A DNA stretch of 25,430 bases. Origin: UBA993 sp964436815 (GTDB lineage: Bacteria; Bacillota; Dethiobacteria; DTU022). Below the pieces are notes generated by a model. That model was not told the DNA's origin. It was given only the letters and a program-made list of their open reading frames with translations, and searched no databases. This document shows, piece after piece, positions 7,475-15,094 of this stretch; the first letter of the stretch is position 1, and every line of letters starts with the position of its first letter. Position numbers and translations under genes: made by a program. Location: contig CAYTER010000030.1 in NCBI GenBank assembly GCA_964436815.1, forward strand, positions 1-25,430, read 5' to 3'.

Positions 7475-7509
7475 TGAAATTACAGGTAAATGTGAGTCAT
7501 TGATCAGGG

Positions 7510-7559
7510 GTTAAAGGTTTTTAACGAAGCGGGTCGAAAGATAAAAATTAAACTTTAAT
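7510..7559. promoter_or_regulatory. Two AT-rich palindromes upstream of the glycosidase gene
   Basis: GTTAAA-ggtt-TTTAAC (7510-7525) and ATTAAA-c-TTTAAT (7547-7559) share TTAAA/TTTAA half-sites and sit 20-70 nt before the start codon. They are candidates for a repressor operator pair. In AT-rich DNA such palindromes also arise by chance. Confidence 0.3.
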
Positions 7560-7578
7560 CGCTAAAACCTGGAGGGAT

Positions 7579-9450
7579 ATGGGCAGGATGATCAGCTCCG
7601 GAGAGAAGCTGCTAACCAGACCTGAACCAATCGATGAAAATAAACTTTTTTACCCGACGGGTAATGAGTACATTGCCCTGCCGGAAAATGAAGAAAAAGG
7701 CGGAATTAAAACTGCCAACCTGCTGCGCTTTGATCTGAACGGGATGCTTGAGTTCAGCGGCAGCGAAGCTGAAGCGCTGTTATCACCTTTAGTTTCAGTA
7801 AATGGTGAGCAGGAAAATCTTTCTGATGTTTTCAACTGGCATTATGATGCCGGCTGGATTCCCTGTTTTGAAACAGATCTGAAAAACAAGCTTCTGCTGC
7901 GCGGAACCATTGCCACTCCTCCTGGATATAAAGGCTTCCTCTATATCTTAACCCTAAAAAACAGAGGCTCGCATAAACTTGAAGTTGAAGCAGGCTGGCA
8001 GGGATGCTGGGCTAATTTTAACCTGATCGTCTTTTCCCGCCGCAGCCTTGAAGTATCAAGAAAGATCTTTTTTGACACCTGGACCGGCAGCCTGGTCCTC
8101 GAGGCTGCTGCCGGAACTCCCCTGGCTGCCCTGGCCCTGTCCACGAAGCCAGGGGATGAGTGGCTTATTGAGCAGGAGAGTGGACGCTTCAGCACAACCA
8201 CGCTAATGGAAATTGAACCGGGAGAAGAAAAGACCATTACCCTTTATGGATCGATTAACCTTGAAGCTGACGGAGCTGCAACCACAAATGTCGACTTAAG
8301 GCGCCATGGATCTGAAAAACTGCTGGCAATCCAGCGTGACTGGCTGTCGCAGCGTTACATAAGGGTTACAAATGTGGACTTTGAAGGTCTGCTAAACAGA
8401 AATCTCTTTTTTTGCTATTTCTACTCAACAGCCCGTTTTCTTGACACAGACCAGATTGCCGCTCTCACTTCACGCAGCCCCCGCTATTACGTTAGCGCTG
8501 CATTCTGGAGCCGCGACGCGCTGCTCTGGAGCTTTCCGGCAATCCTGCTCATTGATCAAAACAGCGCCCGAAGTTTACTGCTCACCCTATTCAGCAGGCA
8601 TGCAGCCAATGCCGGCGAACATGCCCATTACCTGAACGGCACGATTCTTTATCCCGGTTTCGAACTTGATCAACTGGCAGCTTACCTGGTTGCCCTTGAT
8701 CGTTATCTGATGAAAACAGATGATTACCAGATAATCGGAGCAAGAGAAATCCAGGAAGGCCTTACTTTAATCGCGGAGCTGGCGCTTCAAAATTTTGATC
8801 CGAACTGCGGCTTGTACAGCACTTTTCTCGACCCTTCGGACGATCCGGCCGATTACCCTTACCTGACTTATAACAACGCTCTGCTGCAGAGGGCCTTCTG
8901 CCTGCTGGCCGATCTGCAACGGCGCGACCTCTGGTTTGACCACAATGATTTTGCCACCCTGGCCCGCGAACTTGAAGAGTCGATTTATGAGCACAGTACG
9001 GTTCAAGGACCCTGTGGCCTGATGTTTGCCTGGGCGGTGGACGGAAAAGGCAAGTTCACTCTCTACGACAATCCGCCCGGCAGCCTGCAGCTGCTGGCCC
9101 ATTACCGGTTCTGTTCTTCCGCTGATACAGTTTTTAAAAATACAGTCCGGTGGATCAGATCGCCTAACAACCGCTATTTTCATGCTGACAGTCTCTTTGA
9201 AGAAGCAGGATCGCTGCACTGCGGCAATCCATGGCCGCTGGGCGCCTGCAATGACCTGCTGGCCTTTAATGCCGGAGCCCTTGATTTTTTAAAGCGAGCT
9301 AAAATGGATAACGGCTTTTTCTGTGAAACCGTTGACCCTGAAACCGGAAAGGTATCAACCGGTGCTGCCTTTGCTTCGGCAGCCGGTTTTCTGGCCTACA
9401 CTCTATACCGGCACTTCATAATCGATAATCCAGGAGGCAATAGCAAATGA
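7579..9450 (+). CDS. Putative (alpha/alpha)6-barrel glycosidase, glycogen-debranching-like
   Basis: A 623-residue cytoplasmic protein without signal peptide. The N-terminal ~270 residues are beta-rich; the rest is helical and resembles six-hairpin glycosidases of the debranching/GH125 sort. Supporting motifs are FWSRDALLW (R312-D313), YLTYNNALLQRAFCLL, and a C-terminal CETVDPETGK (582-591) followed by GAAFASAAGFLAYTLY. Acidic residues at 313 and 583 are candidates for catalysis; I infer this only from position. The specificity is unknown. The next gene is a sugar symporter overlapping by 4 nt, so the pair probably imports and hydrolyses a small glycoside. The ATG at 7579 is only 2 nt from GGAGGG; the in-frame ATG at 7588 has 11-nt spacing and may be the true start. 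Confidence 0.65.
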   Translation: MGRMISSGEKLLTRPEPIDENKLFYPTGNEYIALPENEEKGGIKTANLLRFDLNGMLEFSGSEAEALLSPLVSVNGEQENLSDVFNWHYDAGWIPCFETDLKNKLLLRGTIATPPGYKGFLYILTLKNRGSHKLEVEAGWQGCWANFNLIVFSRRSLEVSRKIFFDTWTGSLVLEAAAGTPLAALALSTKPGDEWLIEQESGRFSTTTLMEIEPGEEKTITLYGSINLEADGAATTNVDLRRHGSEKLLAIQRDWLSQRYIRVTNVDFEGLLNRNLFFCYFYSTARFLDTDQIAALTSRSPRYYVSAAFWSRDALLWSFPAILLIDQNSARSLLLTLFSRHAANAGEHAHYLNGTILYPGFELDQLAAYLVALDRYLMKTDDYQIIGAREIQEGLTLIAELALQNFDPNCGLYSTFLDPSDDPADYPYLTYNNALLQRAFCLLADLQRRDLWFDHNDFATLARELEESIYEHSTVQGPCGLMFAWAVDGKGKFTLYDNPPGSLQLLAHYRFCSSADTVFKNTVRWIRSPNNRYFHADSLFEEAGSLHCGNPWPLGACNDLLAFNAGALDFLKRAKMDNGFFCETVDPETGKVSTGAAFASAAGFLAYTLYRHFIIDNPGGNSK

Positions 9451-10784
9451 ATAAAGTAAGACAACTGCCACTGTGGGGCAAAATAGCTTACGGGACCGGA
9501 GCAGGAGGCTTTAGCATCATTGATCGGGTGTTGATTACCTGGTTGCTCTATTATTACATTACCAGCCCGCTTGAAGGTGTGGAAGCCCTGATCCCGCCAT
9601 TTGTTTTCGGTCTGATCATGTTTTTCGGGCGGGTGGTCGATGCCGTGGCCGACCCGATCATTGCCCGCTGGTCTGATAACTATAGCGGACGCATGGGACG
9701 GCGCATGCCATTTATGCTTTTTAGCGGTATTGCTTATGCCGCTGTTTTTGTGCTGCTCTTTTATCCGCCGGTAGCTGCCAAGTCCGCCATCAACAGCTTT
9801 TATGTAGCCGCCCTGCTTGGTCTATATTTTATCCTCTTTACCGCTTATGTCTGTCCTTACCTGGCACTTTTGCCTGAGCTGGCCCGTACAAATCGTGACC
9901 GGGTCGACCTGGCTACCTATAAGGCAATATTCAGTCTGCTCGGTGTAGGCGTTGCCTTAATCGGCGCCGGCATCCTGATTGGCCTGCTTGGCTTTCACGG
10001 CATGATCTGGGCCATGGCGGCAATCGGCCTGATTTTGCTTTATCTGCCGCTTTTAATTAAAGAGCGTAACTACGCTGAAGCTGAACCGTCTACGCTTGGT
10101 CTGGTAGAAGCGGTTACCACCACTTTTAAAAACAGAGCCTTCTTTATTTACCTGATCGGCAATGTAACCTTTTGGCTGGGCTTTAATATTATAACTTTGA
10201 ACATCCCCCTTTATGTAACGGTACTCTTGAAAGGCACCGAGGATGACACTTCAATCTATTTTGGGCTGGCTTTCGTAGTTGCCCTCCTTTTCTTCCCGGT
10301 AGTCAACATTTTATCCAAGAAACTGGGTTTGAAGGCGATGATGATGTTTGCCCTGGCAGCCTTTTTATTTTTACTGCCGGTTTACTTTTTCTTAGGACAG
10401 CCGCTTTTAGGGCTTGCCCCGGAAATAATCGCCTATATTTTAATGGGGCTAACCGGTCTGCCGCTGGCTGTAATTTTTATCGTGCCCGATGCCATTGTAG
10501 CCGCCGTGTCCGACCTGGAGGGCAAACTCTCCGGCCAACGACGGGAAGCGATGTATTTTGGTGCCCAGGGCTTTATTCTTAAAATTGCCATGGGCCTGTC
10601 AACCGTGATTACCGGCGCTCTGCTGCAGTTTTTCGGCAGCACAATCGCTTCGCCTCTTGGTATTCAGTTAACCGGACCGGTTTCGGCAGTTTTTATTTTA
10701 ATCGGAGTGATTGTTTTTGCCCGTTACCCTGAAAAAGAGGTTACCGCCTATCAGGCCATGAAAACAGGAACTGCCGATCGATAA
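9447..10784 (+). CDS. GPH-family (MFS) sugar:cation symporter
   Basis: A polytopic membrane protein of 445 residues with about twelve hydrophobic segments. It resembles the glycoside-pentoside-hexuronide (MelB-like) symporters. The diagnostic stretch runs RVVDAVADPIIARWSDNYSG and then RMGRRMPFML, with conserved acidic residues in the helix II region and a basic loop. The N-terminus LWGKIAYGTGAGG also fits the family. The ATG overlaps the glycosidase stop (ATGA), and AGGAGG lies 9 nt upstream, so the two proteins are translationally coupled and likely act on the same sugar. The substrate and coupling ion are not deducible here. Confidence 0.85.
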   Translation: MNKVRQLPLWGKIAYGTGAGGFSIIDRVLITWLLYYYITSPLEGVEALIPPFVFGLIMFFGRVVDAVADPIIARWSDNYSGRMGRRMPFMLFSGIAYAAVFVLLFYPPVAAKSAINSFYVAALLGLYFILFTAYVCPYLALLPELARTNRDRVDLATYKAIFSLLGVGVALIGAGILIGLLGFHGMIWAMAAIGLILLYLPLLIKERNYAEAEPSTLGLVEAVTTTFKNRAFFIYLIGNVTFWLGFNIITLNIPLYVTVLLKGTEDDTSIYFGLAFVVALLFFPVVNILSKKLGLKAMMMFALAAFLFLLPVYFFLGQPLLGLAPEIIAYILMGLTGLPLAVIFIVPDAIVAAVSDLEGKLSGQRREAMYFGAQGFILKIAMGLSTVITGALLQFFGSTIASPLGIQLTGPVSAVFILIGVIVFARYPEKEVTAYQAMKTGTADR

Positions 10785-10804
10785 ACAGCACTGAAAGGAG
10801 CAGT

Positions 10805-11293
10805 ATGAAAATGTCGAAAAACCCGGCTCTTGATAGAGCCTGCCGTTATCTTGAACAGTTTAACCTCAATCTTAAGCCGCAGGAACACGAACAGACCACA
10901 AAAACGTCGATCGAAGCAGCAGAGGCGCTTGGAGTCCAGGTCGGCCAGATCGCCAAGACGATTCTTTTCCGGTCAGGTGAACGCTTCGGGCTGTTTGTTG
11001 CCGCTGGAGACATTACGATTGACAGCAAAAAAGTTAAAGCATTGCTGGGAGGCGGTAAAGTGCGCATTGCCAGGCCGGATGAAGTGGAGCAGATCACCGG
11101 TTATCGTGTAGGTGGTGTCTGTCCATTTGATATTGATCCGGGTATTCCGATTTTTATAGATGATTCGATGAGGCGTTTTGCGGTGGTCTACAGTGCTGCC
11201 GGCTCAAGTCATTCATTTCTGCCGATCACTTTAAGCCAGTTGGAGCTGGTAACCAGCGGCAGTATTGTGGATATGCAAAAAGAGGCGACTTGA
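10805..11293 (+). CDS. YbaK/ProX-type aminoacyl-tRNA deacylase
   Basis: A 162-residue single-domain protein of the YbaK/EbsC/ProXp editing superfamily, which removes mis-attached amino acids from tRNA in trans. Visible conserved features are AKTILFR with the key Lys51, the DSKKVKALLGG segment, and GYRVGGVCPF (99-108), which forms the substrate pocket, followed by IDDSM. It lies 20 nt after the symporter gene and may be a rider in that operon. AAGGAG is 4 nt from the ATG at 10805 and 10 nt from an in-frame ATG at 10811, so either start is possible. Which aminoacyl-tRNA it edits (Cys, Ala or another) cannot be told. Confidence 0.85.
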   Translation: MKMSKNPALDRACRYLEQFNLNLKPQEHEQTTKTSIEAAEALGVQVGQIAKTILFRSGERFGLFVAAGDITIDSKKVKALLGGGKVRIARPDEVEQITGYRVGGVCPFDIDPGIPIFIDDSMRRFAVVYSAAGSSHSFLPITLSQLELVTSGSIVDMQKEAT

Positions 11294-11320
11294 TGTTGGA
11301 TATTCAACCACTTAGTGCAA

Positions 11321-11366
11321 CTTTTCACCCCCACCCCGACCCTCCCCCCTCAAGGGGGAGGGAGTT
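11321..11366. repeat. Second copy of the CTCAAG repeat, head portion
   Basis: These 46 nt are identical to 3593-3638, including the C-run/G-quadruplex block (11328-11349) and the perfect hairpin CCCTCCCCC-CTCAA-GGGGGAGGG (11340-11362). The copy starts 27 nt after the YbaK stop and runs into the assembly gap. It may serve as the terminator for the glycosidase operon. Confidence 0.92.
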
Positions 11367-11466
11367 NNNNNNNNNNNNNNNNNNNNNNNNNNNNNNNNNN
11401 NNNNNNNNNNNNNNNNNNNNNNNNNNNNNNNNNNNNNNNNNNNNNNNNNNNNNNNNNNNNNNNNNN
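11367..11466. other. Assembly gap of exactly 100 N
   Basis: One hundred undetermined bases lie inside the repeat array. The round number suggests a scaffolding placeholder, so the true length of the array and even the adjacency of the two flanks are not established by this sequence. Confidence 0.97.
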
Positions 11467-11594
11467 GGGGGAGGGAGTTTATATACCTTTCCAATCAAGG
11501 GGAAGGGAGTTATTTGTCTGCCATCTCACGGGGGAGATAGTTTTTACCTTCTACCTCAAGAGGGAGGGAGTTATTTGCCGTCCACCTCAAAGTA
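11467..11594. repeat. Second repeat array, degenerate portion right of the gap
   Basis: After the gap the motif continues with cores at 11494 (ATCAAG), 11525 (CTCACG), 11555 (CTCAAG) and 11586 (CTCAAA), a period of 30-31 bp. Each is followed by a GGGAGGGAGTT-like arm. The units are more diverged than those in the array at 3593-3840. The array ends just before the 3' end of the minus-strand nitrilase gene, so it again sits in a tail-to-tail junction. Confidence 0.8.
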
Positions 11595-11601
11595 TAATGA
11601 T

Positions 11602-12705
11602 TTAGAGCCCTTCAGAATCGGTGGCGATGTCGGTTTGTTGTCTTTTATAAAGCTGCGGAAAGTAACGGTTGTATAGATCGGGGTTTTGATCGCGCCAGGG
11701 ATGATCGCGGCGCAGCTCATTTAAAGCATTCAGATCAAGATCGGCCAAAACCATGGCTTCTTGATCAAATTGATCTACCTCGGCCAAAACGCCATCCCGG
11801 TTGGAAGTTAATTCAAGCGGGGCAAAGATACCGGCCCTGCCGGTAAAGGTCAGGCCGGCAATACTGCCAACCAGGGCGCTCTTGATGCCGTACAGGGGGC
11901 TTTCCTGCACCCGCGGCCAAATTCCCCTTAAGGCCAGCCAGTAGTTATAGGTTTCCAGATTGGCAATCGGCAGTAAAATTATTTCAGCACCTGCTCTTTC
12001 CAGGATCCTGAAAGTTTCAAAATAGGTGGCATCCATGCAAACCGGCATGGCCAGGCTGCCTACTGAAGTTTTAATAACTTTTAGTTCCTTTCCCCGCCCG
12101 AGGTTCCATGAATCCTCGATCGGCAGCAGGTGTACTTTATCCTGACTACCCAGTTCCTCACCCTGCGGGCCAAACAGAAAAGCGCGGTTTACAATCTCTC
12201 CGTTAGCGGCAATGGTATAACTGCCCGCCATTATATAGAGGCTATAATAAGCGGCAAGAGTCGAAAATATAGTTGTTACCAGTGGCAGAACAGCCGGAGT
12301 CATGAAGCGGAAAAGATCGGGCAGGCTGATCTGCTCATCGTTGACTTTTCCCTGAGCGGTTTTGCTTTTATTCGCTTCAGCGCTGTAACCCCGCTCAAGT
12401 TGTTCAAAACCGGGCAGCATTCCAAAGAGCAAAAGGTTTAAGTACTCCGGAAAAACAACCAGCCTGGCCCCGGCGGCATCTGCTTCTTTAACCCTGCGGT
12501 GCATAAGATCGGCAAAAACAAAGGGGCTTTTGCAGATCTCAAGTTTCACCTGCAGAGCCGCTACCCTGACCTGAGATTGCCTGGTAGTCTTCGCCAGAGG
12601 CCTGGGAGGCAGCTTTTGCTTCAGGTAGCGTCTGATCCTGGCCGGACGGCAGCTCCAGGCGAGATAACGCTGAAATAATTTCTCTTTCCAGCCATCCAGG
12701 TTCAT
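11602..12705 (-). CDS. Carbon-nitrogen hydrolase (nitrilase superfamily), intact triad
   Basis: Cytoplasmic amidase/nitrilase-fold enzyme of 367 residues that would hydrolyse a C-N bond. The full Glu-Lys-Cys triad is visible: E87 in VVFPEYL, K190 in SQDKVHLLP, and C223 in MPVCMDATYFE. The first ~45 residues (Arg/Lys-rich, KEKLFQRYLAWSCRPARIRR) are an extension ahead of the VRVAALQVKL strand that normally opens the domain. The residues around Cys differ from the common CYDxRFPE form, so the substrate class cannot be assigned. The start ATG overlaps the stop of the upstream homologue (ATGA), so the two are translationally coupled. It is the last gene of the long minus-strand operon. Confidence 0.85.
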   Translation of the reverse strand: MNLDGWKEKLFQRYLAWSCRPARIRRYLKQKLPPRPLAKTTRQSQVRVAALQVKLEICKSPFVFADLMHRRVKEADAAGARLVVFPEYLNLLLFGMLPGFEQLERGYSAEANKSKTAQGKVNDEQISLPDLFRFMTPAVLPLVTTIFSTLAAYYSLYIMAGSYTIAANGEIVNRAFLFGPQGEELGSQDKVHLLPIEDSWNLGRGKELKVIKTSVGSLAMPVCMDATYFETFRILERAGAEIILLPIANLETYNYWLALRGIWPRVQESPLYGIKSALVGSIAGLTFTGRAGIFAPLELTSNRDGVLAEVDQFDQEAMVLADLDLNALNELRRDHPWRDQNPDLYNRYFPQLYKRQQTDIATDSEGL

Positions 12706-13562
12706 TCTGGCTTCTCTCCGTATAGTGAATCATAAGCTTCAGGATTAAGCAGCTTTAAGAGCGGGTATTCTCTCCTGATTTGAACCAGGGTATCCAGCTC
12801 GATTTCAGCGCTTAAGAGCGGCAAACCAGGCGCTCCCCGGTTAATAAATCCGGTTTGGCCTGCTGTTATTTCACAGGGCGCCATCACGGCAAGGGTCCCG
12901 CCAAATTTTAAACCGGCAATTTCAGCGAACAGTTGTGCTTCAACAGCAAAAACCTGGTTCTGTTGAACCTGGGCCCACAGACCGGCCGTCTGCTGCCAGC
13001 ATGTTAAATCGCCTTCAAGGACGCCGCTGCAAAGCAGCAAATCGGCCCCCTGCAGGGCTAAAATCCGCCCGACTTCCGGGTGACGGGCATCATTGCCAAC
13101 AACCAGACCTGTTAAGAAATCGCCGACCTGAAAAAGTTCCAGCTGGCCACCGCGGCTTAATTGCAAATGCCGCTCAAATCTGGTCAGGTGGGTTTGCCTC
13201 TGCTTAAAGCAGATTGAGCCGGCCGGGTCAAAACAGTAGGCTGTATGATAGATATGGCCGTTGTCAAGTTCAAAGAGTGAACCGGCAGCTAAATAGATCT
13301 GCAGTTCTGCGGAAAGCTGCCCGTGCAGGTTAAGGTATTCTTTATTCCAGGGGTCGCCTTCACGCAGGTAGGATGACAGAATATCAGGAAAAGATGGACC
13401 AGGCTTTAGCCTTCCAGCCCCCAGGCCAAGCGCTAATGCGCTGTAAGCGGGAAGAACTGCTAATTTCGGCTTATTAATGCTGAGAATTTTTTTTAAATCA
13501 TTTATATAACCGGCTGTTGAACTTAAGTCAGTTCCGGCCAGTGAAAGTGCGGCAAGCTGCAT
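12702..13562 (-). CDS. Nitrilase-fold homologue lacking the catalytic triad (probable pseudoenzyme)
   Basis: A 286-residue nitrilase-superfamily protein. The fold is recognisable from AVLPAYSAL, QRQTHLTRFE and LVVGNDARHPE, which align with the family blocks FPE, RKxHL and ICYDxRFPE. At all three catalytic positions the residue is replaced: Glu by Ala39, Lys by Gln123 and Cys by Gly156. The frame is otherwise clean, with no stop or frameshift, so it is not simply decaying. It is followed by an intact homologue overlapping by 4 nt, which suggests a partner or regulatory subunit. I chose ATG at 13562 (GGGAGG 7-8 nt upstream); a GTG at 13577 is in frame but lies upstream of that ribosome site. 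Confidence 0.75.
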   Translation of the reverse strand: MQLAALSLAGTDLSSTAGYINDLKKILSINKPKLAVLPAYSALALGLGAGRLKPGPSFPDILSSYLREGDPWNKEYLNLHGQLSAELQIYLAAGSLFELDNGHIYHTAYCFDPAGSICFKQRQTHLTRFERHLQLSRGGQLELFQVGDFLTGLVVGNDARHPEVGRILALQGADLLLCSGVLEGDLTCWQQTAGLWAQVQQNQVFAVEAQLFAEIAGLKFGGTLAVMAPCEITAGQTGFINRGAPGLPLLSAEIELDTLVQIRREYPLLKLLNPEAYDSLYGEKPE

Positions 13563-13594
13563 TACTAGTCCTCCCACTTCCGGTTATAATCATC

Positions 13595-14209
13595 TCATTT
13601 TCTGTTCGCTTTCCGGGATTCAAGGTCGGTCCAAAACCGATCGACCTGCCGCTCGGTTTCTGCCAGGGTACCGCTGTTATCAATAACCCAGTGAGCATAT
13701 TTTTTCTTCTCATCAATTGGCAGTTGGGCCGCTAAGCGCTGCTCCGCCTGTTTAAGACTGAGAGAGTCGCGCTCCTGCAGGCGCCTCAACTGCAGTACCC
13801 GGGGGGCGTAAACTAAAAGGATCAGATCTACCATATCCTGCATACCGGCTTCAATCAACAGCGGGATATCGTAGATGATTACGGCTTCCGGCTTAACCGC
13901 TTCTATTTTACGGGTCATTTCCAGAATCCGGCTTCCCACCCGGGGATGGATAATGCTGTTTAAGATTTTCAATTTTTGCCGATCATTAAAAACCAGTTCA
14001 GCCAGCTTAACCCGATCCAGACGTTTATCCGGAAGTAATACTGAATCGCCAAAACGGCTGACAATTTCCTGCCAGGCCGGCTGGTGCGGTTCTACAATCT
14101 CGCGGGCCAGGTGGTCAGCATCGATAATCTCAGCCCCTTTACGGCGAAGCATCTCGACCACAGTGCTCTTGCCGGTGGCAATGCCTCCTGTTAAGCCGAT
14201 AATAAACAT
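13595..14209 (-). CDS. coaE: Dephospho-CoA kinase
   Basis: Catalyses the last step of CoA synthesis, ATP-dependent phosphorylation of the 3'-hydroxyl of dephospho-CoA. The 204-residue protein opens with the P-loop GLTGGIATGKST and has the ADHLAREIV and YDIPLLIEAGM segments typical of CoaE. Length is normal. The ATG lies 9 nt after the mutM stop, and GGGAAGGGA is present upstream within the mutM end. The mutM-coaE order after polA is common in Firmicutes. Confidence 0.93.
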   Translation of the reverse strand: MFIIGLTGGIATGKSTVVEMLRRKGAEIIDADHLAREIVEPHQPAWQEIVSRFGDSVLLPDKRLDRVKLAELVFNDRQKLKILNSIIHPRVGSRILEMTRKIEAVKPEAVIIYDIPLLIEAGMQDMVDLILLVYAPRVLQLRRLQERDSLSLKQAEQRLAAQLPIDEKKKYAHWVIDNSGTLAETERQVDRFWTDLESRKANRK

Positions 14210-14218
14210 GTTATTTAT

Positions 14219-15085
14219 TTATCCCTTCCCCCGGTTTTTATTTCCGGCTGCCGGAGGTTTTTTCACCTGGCAGCGGGGGCAATAATAAGTGCCGCGCCCG
14301 GCAACCACAGTTTTTTCAATCAGCTCGCCGCAGGAACATTTTTCACCTTTGCGGCCATAAACCGCCAGTTTACTCTGAAAATCTCCTAGAGCGCCCCTGG
14401 CGTTACGATAATCCCGAAAACTGGTCCCCCCGTGTTCAATTCCCAACTCGAGGAGCTCTTGAATCGTTTTAAATAATTGATCGGCGTCAGCCGGCTTTAA
14501 TGTTTCAGCTTGCTGCTCGGGATGCAGACGGCAGAGGTGGAGACATTCGTCCGTATAGATATTGCCCATTCCCGCTGCGCAGCTCTGATCGAGCAGCAAC
14601 GCTTTCAGGTTCCGCTTGCCCCGCCTGGCTAAAAGCGCTTTAAACTGGTCAGGATTAAGCTCTGTGTAAATATCCGGGCCGATCTTATTAAGGACAGTGC
14701 GCTGTAACTCCTCCTGATCCTTTACCAGCCACATCCGGCCAAAACGGCGCATATCTGAATAATAAAGAACACTGCCGTCGGTAAAGGGCAGTTCAACACG
14801 TAAAAACCGATCGCTTCGCGGCAGCTCAGTTGGGTTGCTAAAGATCAGATTGCCGGTCATGCGCAGGTGAACAGTCAGGATACCCCGGTCGAGATATATA
14901 AGCAGGTATTTACCCCTACGGCCAAGTGAATTGACTGTTTGGCCTTCTAACTCTGCAGCAAAGACCTGCGGCGCGGGATACTGGATTGTAGTGGGCATGT
15001 GGAGCAGGGGGCGAATAAATGTCTTGCCTTTGATTAGTGGTTCAAGCTCTAAACGGATTACTTCAACTTCAGGCAGCTCGGGCAT
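14219..15085 (-). CDS. mutM: Formamidopyrimidine-DNA glycosylase (Fpg/MutM)
   Basis: Bifunctional base-excision repair enzyme that removes oxidised purines such as 8-oxoguanine and nicks the abasic site. The 288-residue protein begins MPELPEVEV with the catalytic Pro2 and Glu3. It has the Lys in RRGKYLL, the helix-two-turn-helix region around CAAGMGNIYTDE, and a C-terminal zinc finger with Arg264. The finger reads C250-S-C252 ... C269-P-R-C272, so the first knuckle is CxC rather than the usual CxxC; the translation is clear at the nucleotide level. The tail after the finger is basic. The ATG has AAGGAG 5 nt upstream; polA ends 9 nt upstream. Confidence 0.95.
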   Translation of the reverse strand: MPELPEVEVIRLELEPLIKGKTFIRPLLHMPTTIQYPAPQVFAAELEGQTVNSLGRRGKYLLIYLDRGILTVHLRMTGNLIFSNPTELPRSDRFLRVELPFTDGSVLYYSDMRRFGRMWLVKDQEELQRTVLNKIGPDIYTELNPDQFKALLARRGKRNLKALLLDQSCAAGMGNIYTDECLHLCRLHPEQQAETLKPADADQLFKTIQELLELGIEHGGTSFRDYRNARGALGDFQSKLAVYGRKGEKCSCGELIEKTVVAGRGTYYCPRCQVKKPPAAGNKNRGKG

Positions 15086-15094
15086 GGTTACTCC

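Noticed and set aside
8767..9219. 150-codon minus-strand frame within the glycosidase gene
   Set aside because: Antisense to a coherent coding frame and unlike any protein I recognise.
11290..11676. Reading frames crossing the N gap
   Set aside because: They include 100 undetermined bases and repeat sequence; nothing supports a gene.
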